Positions 48,415 to 61,095 of a stretch of DNA of 64,000 bases are shown here, piece by piece (position 1 is the stretch's first letter; each line of letters begins with the position of its first letter). This stretch comes from Parasponia andersonii (Eukaryota > Streptophyta > Magnoliopsida > Rosales > Cannabaceae), in assembly GCA_002914805.1 (NCBI GenBank), contig JXTB01000229.1, forward strand, positions 273,221 through 337,220, read 5' to 3'. The position numbers and the translations under genes were made by a program. Under the pieces are notes generated by a model. That model did not search any database. It was not told the origin of the DNA and was given only the letters and a program-made list of their open reading frames with translations.

Positions 48415-49985
48415 TTGGTTTTTGAAATGATTTTCGCAGCGAAAGATTGGCCCAGGAACGTTCAAAAAAATTTCTCAAAATAATTTACTATTTGAGTGCA
48501 TAGTATTAATTCATAGTAAATAAGAATATATAAAGAGAATAGATCTAATACCTCTTATAGCCTATCAGCGGATCGTAGCTTTTCTGTCTTCCTAACCACG
48601 ATCTTCTAATCCAAGTCTCGAGCACAACTGGAAGAATGTGTGGACGTTGCGTACAATTTCTTAAAACTCACACTTTAGGCACTTACAATATTCTCAACAC
48701 ATGAGATTGTAAGAGTTTGTTCTATAGAGAAAAGGAAGACTCTCTTCTTTTTATCTCTAGTTTACAGAGACTCTATAGAAAATAATACGTAGTATATATC
48801 TATTTTTCTGCTAGGATTTCTTTTATATATATTTATTAAACTATTTAATAAATAATATATTAATCAAATTAACATATATATAACATTTTAAAATAAAACA
48901 TTACTTTTTTTAATCAAAACCGTGAGTTCCTTTTTTTTTTCAAACATAAGGTTATATAATATATATTTAAATTAATTAATCTAATTAATATATATATATA
49001 TATATATATAAACTGGCAAATAACTAGAAAGAGTATTTCGCTTTTAGTCGATTTCTCAATTTTTATTTATCTAATTATCTGATAATTAAATATTTTTAAA
49101 TTAAAAATTTAAACAAATTAGGAAACTTATTCTTTATAAATTTAAATTAATTAATTCAAAATTAATTAATTAGTTAATTAATTAATTCAAAATTATTAAT
49201 TAATTAATAATAATTATTAATTACATATAGATAAACTATTTATCTAGACAAAGTGTGCAGTTCCAGAAATATATCCAGTACAGTGTTTGTAAGAGGTGAA
49301 ATTGGGGACCGATGGACCTATAATTCCAGCTCCAATAAATTATGACAATTAATTAAACTCTTTAATTAATTTGTCTAATTTATTAATTCTAGTATTACTC
49401 CACTAAAAATTCGAAATTGTACTCCTAAAATTACAGAATTAATTTACTCAGAAAACAGCGAGTAGTCCATCGATTTAATCATTACATGCAGTTCAATCCT
49501 CCATAGACAATTCATAATTGGAGCTAGGTTATATTCAGTTTACCTCTCCAATTACATCTTTATCCTTGTGTACCATTGATTCTCTAATGAACAATTAATT
49601 TATAAATCTATTATAAATTGAGTACTCAAACTGTTCAAGTCTTGAATCAATACATCAAGAAATCATCTTTCTAGCTTCCTGATGGAAGGAATAGATTCTA
49701 TTTCTATAAGTTGCATTCCTAGCTACTCATTTCATAATACTCCTAAGATACAAGTATTTCAATCTATTTAAAAAACAAACATTTAACAAGTATGCTAAAA
49801 AGACATAATATTATAAATAGGAGTCTGTAACTACTCAGGATTAAGATTGATCTATATATGATCATCCAGTGACATTATTTGAACTCTCAACAATTAACGA
49901 AATTGATGTGAGATTTAAATCATGTTTGGTCTAGTCTTATATAAACGAATTATATAAAGTACCTCTATTACAATGTCAACACATC
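48415..49985 (-). repeat. Copia-type LTR on the minus strand
   Basis: Read on the minus strand, this begins near TGTTGACATTGTAATAGAGG (about 49985), or alternatively TGTTGAGAGTTCAAATAATG (49892). It contains the ATCTTAATCCTGAGTAGTTACAG-type block, a promoter-leader region, GAAGATCGTGGTTAGGAAG (about 48600), and ends near TCTTTCGCTGCGAAAATC (about 48430), the typical 3' end style of plant Copia LTRs. No coding region adjoins it, so it is a solo LTR or a fragment. Both limits are uncertain by up to about 100 bp. Confidence 0.5.
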
Positions 49986-50033
49986 AATAGTCCAGATAAG
50001 ACTATTACATTCTCAATGTTAATGGACCGTACT

Positions 50034-50253
50034 TGTAAAACTCGGATTTTTGGGAGGGTAGAATTGGAATTTTATCAATTTTTGAGTATTATATTGGGTG
50101 AATTAATTTGAAAAAGTTTATTGAGGAATGAATAAATTGCAATTAATTTTGGGGATTGAATTGATAAAGTTTGGAAACCAGGAACTATAGTGCAAATTTT
50201 TAAAAATTTGTACTGTCCTATATGACCACTCACGTGGGTTCATCTTCCCACTC

Positions 50254-50321
<68 letters not shown>

Positions 50322-52301
50322 CCTCACCTGATTCTTTCTCTCACTCTCTCTCTCTCTCTCTCTGCTCACTCTCTGCTGAGGGACTGAAGAGGGCCGCGCC
50401 GCTGCCCAGGCCGTCGTCCGCCCTCCAACCTGCTGGCATCAACTTGTTGTGCTGCCAGGGACCTTTGTCAGCCATCACCAGTGGCTGCCGACGCCCGCTC
50501 GCCAGAAAATGCCATTTTCGGTTGTTTGAAGCTTTTCATCACTAGCATTATTTCGGGCCATTTCAGCTTGCATTCTTTGGCTTGTTAGATTCGTCTCGTC
50601 GAGAGGAAAGTCAAGGTATATATATCTTAACCCCATGCTGCCTGAATCAAAAGTTGCCATTTTTGGATATTTTGAGTTTAAGTTTGACTTTTTAATTCGG
50701 CTGTTGGATTGTGATTTTGTTGTCATTTTTGGATTGTACTCGAAAAATTGAGAAGTTTGATATATATATATATATTGCCAATGTTTGGGGATCGACACGA
50801 AAATTGAAATCAGACGGCTAAGATTTACCTCGATTTGCATGCTACTGGTCCAGTGTGGGCCCGGATCTGAATTAGACGAGTTATATGTCTAACCTAGCTA
50901 TTTTGGCTGCTAGGAATTCAGTAAAGAGGTTTGTTTATGGATTTGAAACTCTGTTGAGAAGTTTTTTTTTTGCAAGAGGACAATCGATGGTTTAGAATTG
51001 GTTCCCGACCCTCCGGACGATCATCAACGACACCTTGAGGATTCAATAGCGTGGTCTCGCTATTCTTGTGAGGTAGGGATTCGGTTACTTTCGTTTTATA
51101 CTACTTTCGAATAAAACTTAATTTCTGCAACATATGAAAACAAATGTAGTTTTTGAATTTCTTGAACATATATGATGGACTGTGACGATATAATATATAG
51201 ATATACTATATTGCTCTGGGGATTTTCTGATTGCATGTTATTTTGGGTATATCAAAAATAAGGTCGTTCTACTATATGTTTTTCTATAAAAACCTAATAT
51301 ACTTATTTTTTTGAAAAAACCAGAGCATGATTATTTTCACACTTCAGTTCTGTGTTGCACATGTCATAGGATCATACATGAGTACCGTGTTAGTATCGTG
51401 GGTTTACAGTGTGGCGTTGCGTACCGCACCGTCGGTATAGAATCCATAAACCCACGCGGGATTTTGTTACTTCTGATTACCTCCCCATTTGGTAGGCATA
51501 GCCAATTTGGTTCCCCCTCCAAGTTTGGTTGGTGACACATGGATGTCTCTTCTGGGTATGGGCTTAGGTGTCAGGCAGGCTATTAGGTAAACTTAGTGCC
51601 ATCATCCTGGGTTTCCACAGATGAGAGGATGTGCTCATGGGTATGGGTTGATTTGTGTCATGTGCATATGGATTGATGGTTTTGATCATACTGCTTTATA
51701 TACATATATACATATATATACGTGGATTTTCGGTTTGAAGTATATATATATATATATATGTATTAGATTTAAACTAACCATGTAGAAGCTTTTTATCACT
51801 AAAATATTTTCGATCGAGGTAATTATTTTTCTTACTGGGCATTTTATGCTCACTCTCTTCCTCAGGTGGTGTCCAGTGTGACTTTGGAGATCAAGAGGAG
51901 TAAGAGGCCATCGAGATTGTAGTTCATTATTTTGGTAATGCTTGAAGCATGTTGTTATGGTGTTTGGACTATTTAGGTTTTATTTTAGCATTGAACCAAG
52001 ATTACTACATCTATTTTGTCTGTGAACCCATGTATGACATTCTGGTGTCTGTTCTAACGTGGATGATGATGATATTTGAACATATATTTGATTTATGTTC
52101 TTTTCAGTATTTATTCGATCTATGTTTAATGGTGTATACGAACTATCGGAGAGGTTCACAGGATAGACTTCCAAATATTTTATCTGAAATGGATTATTTT
52201 ATAAAACTAAATCTTTTTCGACGTTTTTTAAATAAATCAAGGAATTTCTCATCCTTGCAAAATTCTCATTCTACCACTAGCCCAGATTTTGGATTGTCAC
52301 A
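50034..52301 (+). repeat. 5' LTR (copy D), full length
   Basis: A 2268-bp LTR with TG...CA ends. It shares blocks with copies A-C: ATATGTCTAACCTAG (about 50883), the ATGTCATAGGATCATACATG block (about 51360), CCCACGCGGG (about 51450) and GATGAGAGGATG (about 51620). A (CT)29 run lies at 50259-50316. The first 90 bases start TGTAAAACTCGGATTTTTGG. Confidence 0.9.
50259..50316. repeat. (CT)29 microsatellite in LTR D
   Basis: An uninterrupted 58-bp CT dinucleotide run, followed by a second shorter CT tract at about 50338-50362. In plants CT tracts often occur near transcription starts. Confidence 0.95.
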
Positions 52302-52308
52302 GAAATTA

Positions 52309-52325
52309 TGGTATAAGTGCTTTGA
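52309..52325 (+). other. Primer-binding site (initiator tRNA-Met type)
   Basis: TGGTATAAGTGCTTTGA begins seven bases after the LTR end. It resembles the plant initiator-methionine tRNA complement (TGGTATCAGAGC...) with a few substitutions, so minus-strand priming by that tRNA is inferred. Confidence 0.7.
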
Positions 52326-52434
52326 GTTTAACAGCTTAGATACATCACCATTAAACTAGATTGAAGTTAATTTTATGACAAGCATTCATCATTATCGCAT
52401 TAACAGTTTGGCATATTATTTCAGACTTTTAAGG

Positions 52435-53310
52435 ATGTCTCCAAGAAGTGTTCTGAAGCACCAATCAGGTGCCGAACCTTCTCGTCTGGATTTCACTCAT
52501 CTGATCGAGGCAATGCAACAGGCATTTGCCCAAATGAGCAATCCAGACTATCAGCCTCCAACTCCGAGGGAACATCAGTTGGATCAGTCTGATCAACTCT
52601 AGCAGTTCATGCATCTCCAGCCAGACCAATTTGATGATAGACTAGGAGCTCTCACGGCAATTGCTTGGTTGCATGAGATGGAGAGGCACTTTCGGGCCCT
52701 TGATACTCCGGTTAAGTTTTGGGTTGTGTTTGTTGTTACCTATTTGACAGGAAGTGTCATTCGCTGGTGGGAGACAATGGAATGGATGCAAGATGTTGTG
52801 GGTCTGACTTGGGAAGACTTTGAATAGAATTTCAAGGCCCAGTATGCCAATAAAGATCAACAAGATGAAGTGGTGAACTGGTTTGAGACATTGATTCAAG
52901 GTAACAGAACGGTGAATGAGTACCAGATAGAGTTCACTGAGATGGCAAGTATTGCTCTTGGACTGGGTACGAGTGAGAAGTACCGAGTTGCTAAGTTCAG
53001 AAGTCGTCTGAATCGGAACATTTTCAACAGAATTAGTACCCAGACTTTACATACTCTTCTTGAGTGGCTGCCCAATAGGCAGAGGCCATCGAAGAAGGAT
53101 TGGATTCCAAGAGGAACCAGCAGAGAGGTAATAACAGGAAAGTCACTAGAAGGAACTAGGGGAAGTGGCTAACCTAGGGCACTCTGAACAGTGGGAGGTT
53201 GAACAACAGTGGTTCTTCAGAGGGGTGGCAGAGGCTGTCCGTATGGAGGATGTTTCGTTTGTGGCCAACAGGGTCATCGGAAGAAGGAGTGCCCCAACCG
53301 TCTGCAGAAA
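52435..53310 (+). pseudogene. Gypsy gag remnant with CCHC zinc knuckle
   Basis: Starts at the ATG at 52435 and reads in one frame to about 53090, with stops at 52600 and 52825. It contains the Retrotrans_gag core, including a VVTYLTGSVIRWWE-like block (about 52730) and EYQIEFTEMA (about 52920). After a disturbed stretch (about 53090-53240), the same frame resumes with a zinc knuckle, Cys 53251, Cys 53260, His 53275 and Cys 53290 (C-X2-C-X4-H-X4-C). The capsid would package element RNA. Confidence 0.85.
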
Positions 53311-53559
53311 TCTCCTATTTCTCAGAGAGGACCGTAAAAGAGCCAGTCTGGTTCTGTATCTTATCAGAGCACTCAAGCAAGGCAGCAATAGTTATAGGGT
53401 GTTTTGTAGAGTTTTACTTCCCCTCAGCCTTATCAGCATCAGTACCGCCCTTATGGTTTTACTTAGAGTTTTCCGACTCCTCAGGCCTCAGGGAGTCAGG
53501 ATGGGCGCGGATATGACAGTAGTGGTACAGGATCTAGTAGTAGTCATCCAGGTCAGGGA

Positions 53560-54120
53560 AGAAGCAACAAAGGGAAAGGAAAGGAGACTGGCCAAGCCTA
53601 TACTTTTACTAAGGTAGACGACACTCAGGATCACACCGGCCGAGGTATTGTTGACGGTATGATCCTTCTTTCATACTCTTAGGCACATGTTTTGTTTGAT
53701 ACTGGCGCATCCCATTCATTCATATCCTTATTGTTTGCTCAACTATTAGGGTTCTGATTTAGATTATGTATTGATGTTAGGTACATCTAAGGGAAGAGTA
53801 GCCGATGTGTCTAGTGTGTATAAGTCTTGTCGAGTTATGGTCGGTAATAGAAAGCTTCTTGATGATTTGATTGTATTGTCGATGGGACAGTATGACGTAA
53901 TACTTGGTATGGATTGGTTGTCGAAGCATCGAGTCATTGTAGACTGTCATAAGAAGCGGGTAACTCTTTTTTCTAGTGATGAGCAACCTATTATCTATCA
54001 GGCTAGAATGAGTTCGTTGAAGCCTAGTCCTGTTCTGAAAGTGTGCATGGGTGGAAGAAAGAAACTTGAGTGTTATAGAAATTTGTTTGTCATTGATGGC
54101 AAGACGAGAACAGATGATCA
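53560..54120 (+). pseudogene. Gypsy aspartic protease remnant
   Basis: The active-site DTGASHSF motif is at 53698-53721, with a stop just upstream (53680). A frameshift near 53760 moves the reading to the next frame, where the protease continues with YDVILGMDWL (about 53890-53920). The frameshift and stops make it inactive. Confidence 0.85.
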
Positions 54121-54136
54121 AGACCTATAGTTTCCG

Positions 54137-54745
54137 GTGGTTAGTGAGTATTCAAAGGTGTTTCCTGAAGACTTACTAGGGTTACCACCAGATAGGGAGA
54201 TCGAGTTCTGTATTGAACTAGTTCCTGGAGCTCAGCCAGTTTCTATTCCAGCCTATCGCATGGCTCCTCCTGAGATGGTAGAGTTGAGAGAACAATTGAA
54301 TGATCTACTTTCCAAGGGCTTTATTCGCAGTAGTACTTCTCTTTGGGGTGCTCCTGTTTTGTTTACGAAGGAAGCTAATGGCTCATTGAGACTCTCTGTG
54401 GACTAAAGGAAGTTGAATCAATTGACAGTGAAGAACAAGTATCCCTTGCTAAGGATAGACGAGTTATTTGATCAACTTGGTGGTTCAAGATTCTTCTCCA
54501 AGATCGATTTGAGATCTGATTATCATTAGTTGAAGATAAGGGAGGATGATATACCTAAGACAGTATTCAAAACTCGATATGGTCACTTTGAGTTTCTGAT
54601 GATGCTGTTTGGTTTGATGAATACTCCCGCAGTATTTATGGATCTCATGAATCGGGTCTTCAGGCCATTTTTGGACCGTTTTGTGGTTGTGTTCATTGAC
54701 GACATCCTAGTGTATTCCAAGACTCAAGAAGAGTATACCAAATAT
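54137..54745 (+). pseudogene. Gypsy reverse transcriptase remnant
   Basis: The frame contains the [16 protein letters not shown] entry block, RMAPPE, the KIDLRSDYH block (with a stop replacing the next residue at about 54527) and the catalytic [10 protein letters not shown] with two Asp codons at 54698-54703. Stops lie at 54404 and 54527. At about 54745 the sequence jumps from the end of the RT palm directly to the region before RNase H, so the thumb/connection block is deleted. Confidence 0.9.
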
Positions 54746-54747
54746 CT

Positions 54748-55300
54748 AGTGTACGGAGTTTCCTTAGTTTAGTAGGCTACTACCACCGTTTTGTACAAGA
54801 TTTTTCAAAGATCACCTTGCCTTTGACAAAGTTGACCAGGAAGAATATCAAGTTTATTTTGGATCATGAAAATGAAGAAGCTTTTGTCAGGTTGAAGCAG
54901 AGCTTGACCACTACACCAGTTCTTACTATTCCTAACAGTAGTAAACCTTATGCAGTATATACCGATGCTTCAGTGATGGGTTTGGGATATGTCTTAATGT
55001 AGAATGGTCGGGTTGTGGCTTATGCTTCTCGTAAGTTGAAGCCACATGAGAAGAACTATCCCACCCATGATCTGGAGCTTGCAGCAGTGATCTTTGTATT
55101 AAAGATTTGGCGATATTACTTGTATGGTATGAAGTTCGACATATTCTTCGATCATAAGAGTTTAAAGTATCTCTTTACTCAGAAGGATCTGAACTTTAGA
55201 CAGTGAAGATAGATTGAGTATATGGAGGATTATGACTTCGACCTATAGTATCATCCTGGTAAGGCTAATGTTGTAGCTAATGCACTGAGTAGGAAGCCTT
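54748..55300 (+). pseudogene. Gypsy RNase H remnant
   Basis: In a new frame it begins with the SLVGYYHRF block and continues through the RNase H entry YTDAS (catalytic Asp at 54964). It then runs to the [11 protein letters not shown] (about 55045) and HPGKANVVANALSR (about 55250) blocks. Stops lie at about 55000, 55204, 55210 and 55246. Confidence 0.88.
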
Positions 55301-55579
55301 ATGGTACACTAGCTGCACTAGTGTTTGAAGATTAGACGAACTCAGTTGTGATTGGTGATTACAACTTACAGTACTTCGAGAATAAAGGGGTTGCTTGCCT
55401 GAGCAATATTGTGATTTCACCATCACTTCTCCAAGCTATCCAATGGAGTCAATGGCAAGATAGGGAGTTGAGGACAATCTGGAACCAGCTTCAGAATGGT
55501 AAACAGTTAGATTGTTGGAGTACCAATAGAGAAGGGATTTTGCTTTTAAGTGGAAAATTAGCTATAGCGAATGACCCTA

Positions 55580-56460
55580 ACTAAAGAGAAACCATTCTAA
55601 CTGAAGCTCACAAATCAAGGTTCGTCGTACATCCGGGTAGTGATAAGATGTACTGAGACTTGAAGAGGCAGTATTGGTGGAAAGAGATGAAGAAGGATGT
55701 AGCTACCTTTGTGGCTAAGTGGTTGACTTGTTAGCAAGTCAAGGCTGAACACCAGAGGCCAGTTGGGTTACTTCAGCCATTGCTAATTCTGGAATAGAAG
55801 TGGAACAAGATCATGATGGACTTTGTGGCCAGTCTGCCAAAGACCTTGAGGAAGAATGATGCAGTTTGAGTGGTAGTCGATCGGTTGACGAAGAGTGCTC
55901 ACTTTATACTGATCCGGATGGACTACTCACTTACTAAGCTCAGTAGACTGTATATGGAGAACATCATATACTTGCATGGTATGCCTTCAAAAATAGTCTC
56001 TGATAGAGATCCAAGGTTCACTTCTAAGTTTTGAAGAGCCTTGCAGAAAGCATTGGGTATGTAGTTGAATATCAGTACAGCTCACCATCTAGAAACAGAT
56101 GGTCAGTCTGAAAGGACCATTCAGATTCTTAAGGACATACTACATTGTTGCATACTGGACTTTGGTGGGAACTGGGATGATCATCTTCCTTTGGTGGAAT
56201 TTACTTACAATAACAGTTACCAGACTAGTGTGGGTGTGGCTCCATATGAAGTGTTATATGGGAGGTCATGTAGGTCGCCTTTGTGTTAGACAGAGCCTAA
56301 AGAGCGTGTTACTCTTGGACCTGAGCTGATTGAGGAGATTACTGAAAAGATAAAGGATATCCGAGAGAAGCTCAAGGAGATTCAGAGTCACTAGAAGAGT
56401 TATGCTGACCCAAAGAGGCGTGAGGTAGAGTTCGATACTGGTGATTCCATATTCATGAAA
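55580..56460 (+). pseudogene. Gypsy integrase remnant
   Basis: An HHCC zinc-binding region (about 55600-55745) precedes the catalytic core. The catalytic residues are Asp at about 55819, Asp in VSDRDPRF at 56002-56004 and Glu in GQSERT at 56110-56112, exactly 35 residues after the second Asp (DD35E). At least eight stops interrupt it. A C-terminal domain with GPFKITEKIGP follows to about 56670. Confidence 0.9.
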
Positions 56461-56679
56461 GTGACTCCAAGGCGTGGTGTGATAAGGTTTGGGGTTAAGT
56501 GTAAGCTTGCTCCAAGGTATATTGGTCCCTTTAAGATCACTGAGAAAATTGGACCAATAGTGTATCACTTGAATCTACCTGCACAGTTGAGTCACGTGTA
56601 TAATGTGTTTCATGTGTCGATGTTGAAGAAGTACACACCGGACTCATCTCATGTTGTTCAGTACATGCATGAACCGATC

Positions 56680-56773
56680 TAAGAATATGTGTCCTATGAA
56701 GAGCAGCCTATTCATTTATTGGCTAGAGAGTTGAAGGTACTTCGTAACAGAAAGATTCCACTTGTCAATATCT
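56680..56773 (+). pseudogene. Truncated chromodomain
   Basis: After the integrase C terminus the frame shows a stop at 56680, then YEEQPI and LRNRKIPLV, the first half of the chromodomain that ends Tekay-type integrases. It breaks off at about 56773 inside the domain, fused to the LTR interior. In intact members this domain is thought to guide insertion into heterochromatin. Confidence 0.75.
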
Positions 56774-58155
56774 ATTTGTGGATTTGAAGCTCCATTGAGA
56801 AGTTGGTTTTTCGCAAGAGGACAATCGAGGGCTTGGAATTAGTTCCCAACCCTCCGGATGATCATCAACGACACCTTGAGGATTCAATAGCATGGTATCG
56901 CTATTCTTGTGAGGTAGGGATTCGGTTACCTTCGCTTTATACTACTTTCGAATAAAACTTAATTTCTACAACATATGAGAATAAATGTGGTTTTTGAATT
57001 TCCTGAACATATGTGATGGACTATGATGGTATGATATACATATATACTATATTGCTCTGAGGATTTTCTGAGTACAGGTTATTTTGGGTATATCAAAAAT
57101 AGGTTTGTTCTACTGCCAGTTTTTCTAAAAAACCCTAATATACTTATTTTCCTGAAAAACCAGAGCACGATTATTTTCACACTTCAGTTCTGTATTATAC
57201 GTGTCATAGGATCATACATGAGCACCGTATTAGCATCGTGAGTTTACAGTGTGGCGCTGCGTGCCGCACCTTCGATAAGAGTCCATAAACCCATGTGGGA
57301 TTTTGTTACTTTTGATTACCTTCCTATTTGGCAGGCGTAGGCAATTCAGTTGTCCCTCCAGGTTTGGTAGGCGATACATGGATGTCCCCTCCGGGTATGG
57401 GCTTAGGTGTCAGGCAGGCTGTTAGGTACACTTAGTGCTATCATCCTGGGTTTCCACAGAAGAGAGGATGTGAGCTCATGGGTATGGGTCGATTTGTGTC
57501 ATGTGCATATGGATTGATGGTTTTGATCATATTACTTTATATACATATATACATACATATACATGGATTTCCGGTTTGAAGTATATATATATATATATAC
57601 ATGTATTGGATTTAAACGAACTATGCAGGAGTTTTCCATCACTAAAATGTTTTCGATCGAGGTAACTGTTTTTCCTACCGGGAATTTTATACTCACTCTC
57701 TTCCTTCCTTCCTCAGGTGGTGTCCAGTGCGACTTTGGAGATCAAGATGAGTAAGAGGCCATCGGGATTGTGGTTCGTTATCTTGGTAATGTTTGAAGCG
57801 TGTTGTTGTGGTATTTGGACTATTTGGATTTTGTTTTAGTATTGAACCAAAATTACTACATTCTATTTTTATCTGTGAACTCATGTATGACATTCCTGGT
57901 GTCTGTTCTAATGTGGATGATGATGATGCTTGAACATATATTTGATTTACGTTCTTTTTAGTATTTATTCTATCTATGTTTAGTAGTGTATATGAACTGT
58001 GGGAGAGGTTCACATGATGGAATTCCAAATATTTTATCTACAATGGATTTTTTTATAAAATTAAAACTTTTTAAACGTTTTTTAAATAAATCAAAGAATT
58101 TCTCATCATTGCAAAATTCCCCTTCTGCCACTAGCCCGAGTTTTGGATTATGACA
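56774..58155 (+). repeat. 3' LTR (copy E), 5'-truncated
   Basis: It aligns to LTR D from about 50933 to 52301, sharing GCAAGAGGACAATCGA and ACACCTTGAGGATTCAATAG. About 900 bp of the LTR start, the polypurine tract and the end of pol are missing. The two copies differ at roughly one base in ten by eye. Confidence 0.88.
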
Positions 58156-61095
58156 ATACTAATAATATTTAATTAAAAATTCTAAACTTTAATTAATTAT
58201 TATTAACTATATTTAGTTTATTATTCATAAATTTAATCCTCATATATATAACACTTATATACTAAATTTGTGGTCACATAAATAAACTATGAATTTTCTG
58301 ATATTTAAAGATATACCAATTATATACAAATTCAAATAGAAAAATATCATTTTATTAATTTAGTAAATATCTAAATTATACATATTTTATAGCATAAACC
58401 CTAATAAAATGATTAATCAATTTTGTTTATTTTCTTCTTCTCTCTTAAGATAGTTGTGGATAACATCAATATTAAGTCAACATTATGCAATTTATAGTTA
58501 TGTTACACAGCCACAAAGAAAGATCGATTCGGTTTGAATTCTAATCAATTAACTTTATGTTTGCCCAATTACAACTACGGTAAGTGTGGGGGCGGCAGTA
58601 AGAAATCCGCGTAAAATACATAAGAATGGAAATTTGGTCAAAGACATTGTATTACCGACGAACAGACATTATTGTATGTCTCTTACACAAAAATGAATTC
58701 AACTAAAATCATTCCTAACTTGGAACCTTTATTTATTATGTACTCCATCTTGACTACACAAAAAGTTGAATTGAAATTGCCTATGGAAAACACGAACTCT
58801 CATCAGTTTTATTTGAATTAAACTTGATCCAACTTATTAATCATATTGCTTATTAAATTCTTGTTCTAAACAATCCTAACCCAAATTAAAGCGATCATGG
58901 CTAAAACTTGTCACACTTTCCGTCCTTAATTACAAATTAAGTAAATGTTGAAATACATAAGGACAATTGAAGGTTTGGTCCTATTAAAAAAAAACAGGTT
59001 CGTTGTTCAAGAAATCGAATAACAATCCAAATTTGAGCATTATTATAAAGTGCAAAGCCGAAGATGGTTTAAAGGGATTATTCGCAGTAAAAATCTGATT
59101 TGGTTGTAATATCTTTCGTATACTTTCCCAACTCATATGGATAATTATACGAGCCTTCCACATATGTATATATACATGTATATATGTACGTATATATATC
59201 ATCTCTCCTTTAACTGTCAAAATTTTTCTTCAATACATGTGTAAAGTTCAAAAGCATTTAAGATTTTAAAGGAATAATTCTTGCTAATTTAATTACAAAC
59301 TAACGAAACCTATATTTATTAGCCAATAAAGAAAAATAAAGTATAGAACGTATATATGTAGAAGACAATTTACACATGTATATATACATATATACAATAT
59401 ATACACATGTAATTATATTTTTTTAGCTGGTTAATTTGTATTCTAATTTATAAATATATTAAAGTATCGGGGATGCCGGGATTGTCAACTTAATTCTTAA
59501 ACATGAGTGTAACGAAGTAGAGTTATGTAGCACAATAAAAGATGAGCATAGACTAGCTAGCTATATATATTAGATACCGGCGACCAGTTTCAAGAAATAT
59601 TACATTAAATCACCACGCAGAGCTCATCTCTCTAACTATATTATTTGAAATAAACTTGAAAGTTATTTGTATAATTAATAAGAGGTGCACAAAACGGAGA
59701 GTCAAATCATCTACTAGAGACTCCCACTAGTTGTTAAAAAAGAGATAATGAGTACAAATTAAATGTCGGAAAAATGTAAAGGCCTGTCTGATAATTTGTT
59801 TAAAAGGACAGGAAATATATATGTAGAAAGACACCAAGTCCACCTCTATACACAAGACACTAAATCAAGTAAAGGTTTCAACAATTAAAGAACAGGTTTG
59901 TGCATACGAAGAAAAAAAATAATAATGTAAAGGTCTGTTCACATTCACGCGTACAGTTGACAAACAATATTTAATGCATTATGCTCTTTCATCTGATCCC
60001 AAGTAGGTAAAAGCCTAACACTCAATAAATAATACTATAAACCAGAACAAAATAATTTAATGAATTAGAACAAGTCAAATTATTTTAACTGTTTTCACAC
60101 AGAATTCTGTGTAAACAAAAGAAAAGGGTCTGATATATGATAGTAGGAAAGCCAACAGTGATAAGCTGATAGTCTGATACAGCAATAGTGACTTCCCTTA
60201 AAAGGCCTACCACAACTGTGAGGTGAGATTTCATCTATCAAATTAAGTTCCATTTGCAAGCATTAAATTTTATTAAGAAAAATATATGCCCATTTGCCAC
60301 GTTTGCAATGACACAATCCGTGATTGAGACAAACCTGTCTTTGTCAAATTGAATTTGGAGTTTTATGTCATTAACACGTGATATACCACTTTCAAAGGTA
60401 CAATGGCGAATTCAGATCTTGTCTTCAATATAGGAAGAAAATCAGAGAGCTTAGGGAATAATTTTGTAATTGACTAGAACAAATATGCGGCGGTTGATTA
60501 CGTAATCAATTATTAGTTAATAATTTAATAATCCCTAATATTAAGAAAATTGTGTTCTAGTAATTTTCTTAATTTCAAACTAAATTTTAAAAAAAAATAA
60601 TTGTAGCATATAGTTGACTTTTAATATTTCTACTATTCAATATTTGACCAAAAAACCTAGACCGAATGTATATAGTTTTGGCCGGTGAGGATTTGTTAAC
60701 CGAGTGTCGAAAATGATAAGCTTTAACCTATCATCATGCAAAGAGCGATGAAATAATTTTATTATTTTTTCTATGTAGATGACAAAATTTACTTTCTGAG
60801 AAATATATGTACTTTACTGCTTCTCTGTTATTATTATTTCAAGCATCAATTCGTTCGCATTCTAGATGGACTTGTTGCTTAGCTATATTACGTTCAATTA
60901 AATTGAAAAAATAGAAGATGATGATGTATGCGGTAGGTAAATTTATTTAATAATAAGTAAAATCAATCAAACATGTGCTTTCAAAAAGAATGTTACGTAG
61001 GCAAATGTTAAATAAATTTTATGTACGATCACTGTATTGTGTTAGCTAAACCCCGAAACAAAGATTGGATTATTAACATATTTTTATATAAAATT

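Larger units (their letters stand above)
50034..58155 (+). mobile_element. Decayed Ty3/Gypsy chromovirus element
   Basis: The whole element runs from TGTAAAACTCGG at 50034 to the CA at 58155, flanked by GTACT (50029-50033) and ATACT (58156-58160), a 5-bp target duplication with one change. The order is 5' LTR, primer-binding site, gag, protease, RT, RNase H, integrase, chromodomain remnant, truncated 3' LTR, which is the Gypsy order. The C-terminal chromodomain and long LTRs point to the Tekay/Del-type chromovirus lineage. About twenty in-frame stops, at least two frameshifts and two deletions make it non-autonomous. It is the parent type of the LTR copies A, B, C and F. Confidence 0.93.

Noticed and set aside
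50118..50545. Open frames through the CT repeat
   Set aside because: Ser-Leu or Arg-Glu repeats caused by the (CT)29 microsatellite inside LTR D, not a protein gene.
51949..52359. 136-codon frame at the end of LTR D
   Set aside because: It spans the LTR end and the primer-binding site, and has no counterpart in LTR E as an open frame.
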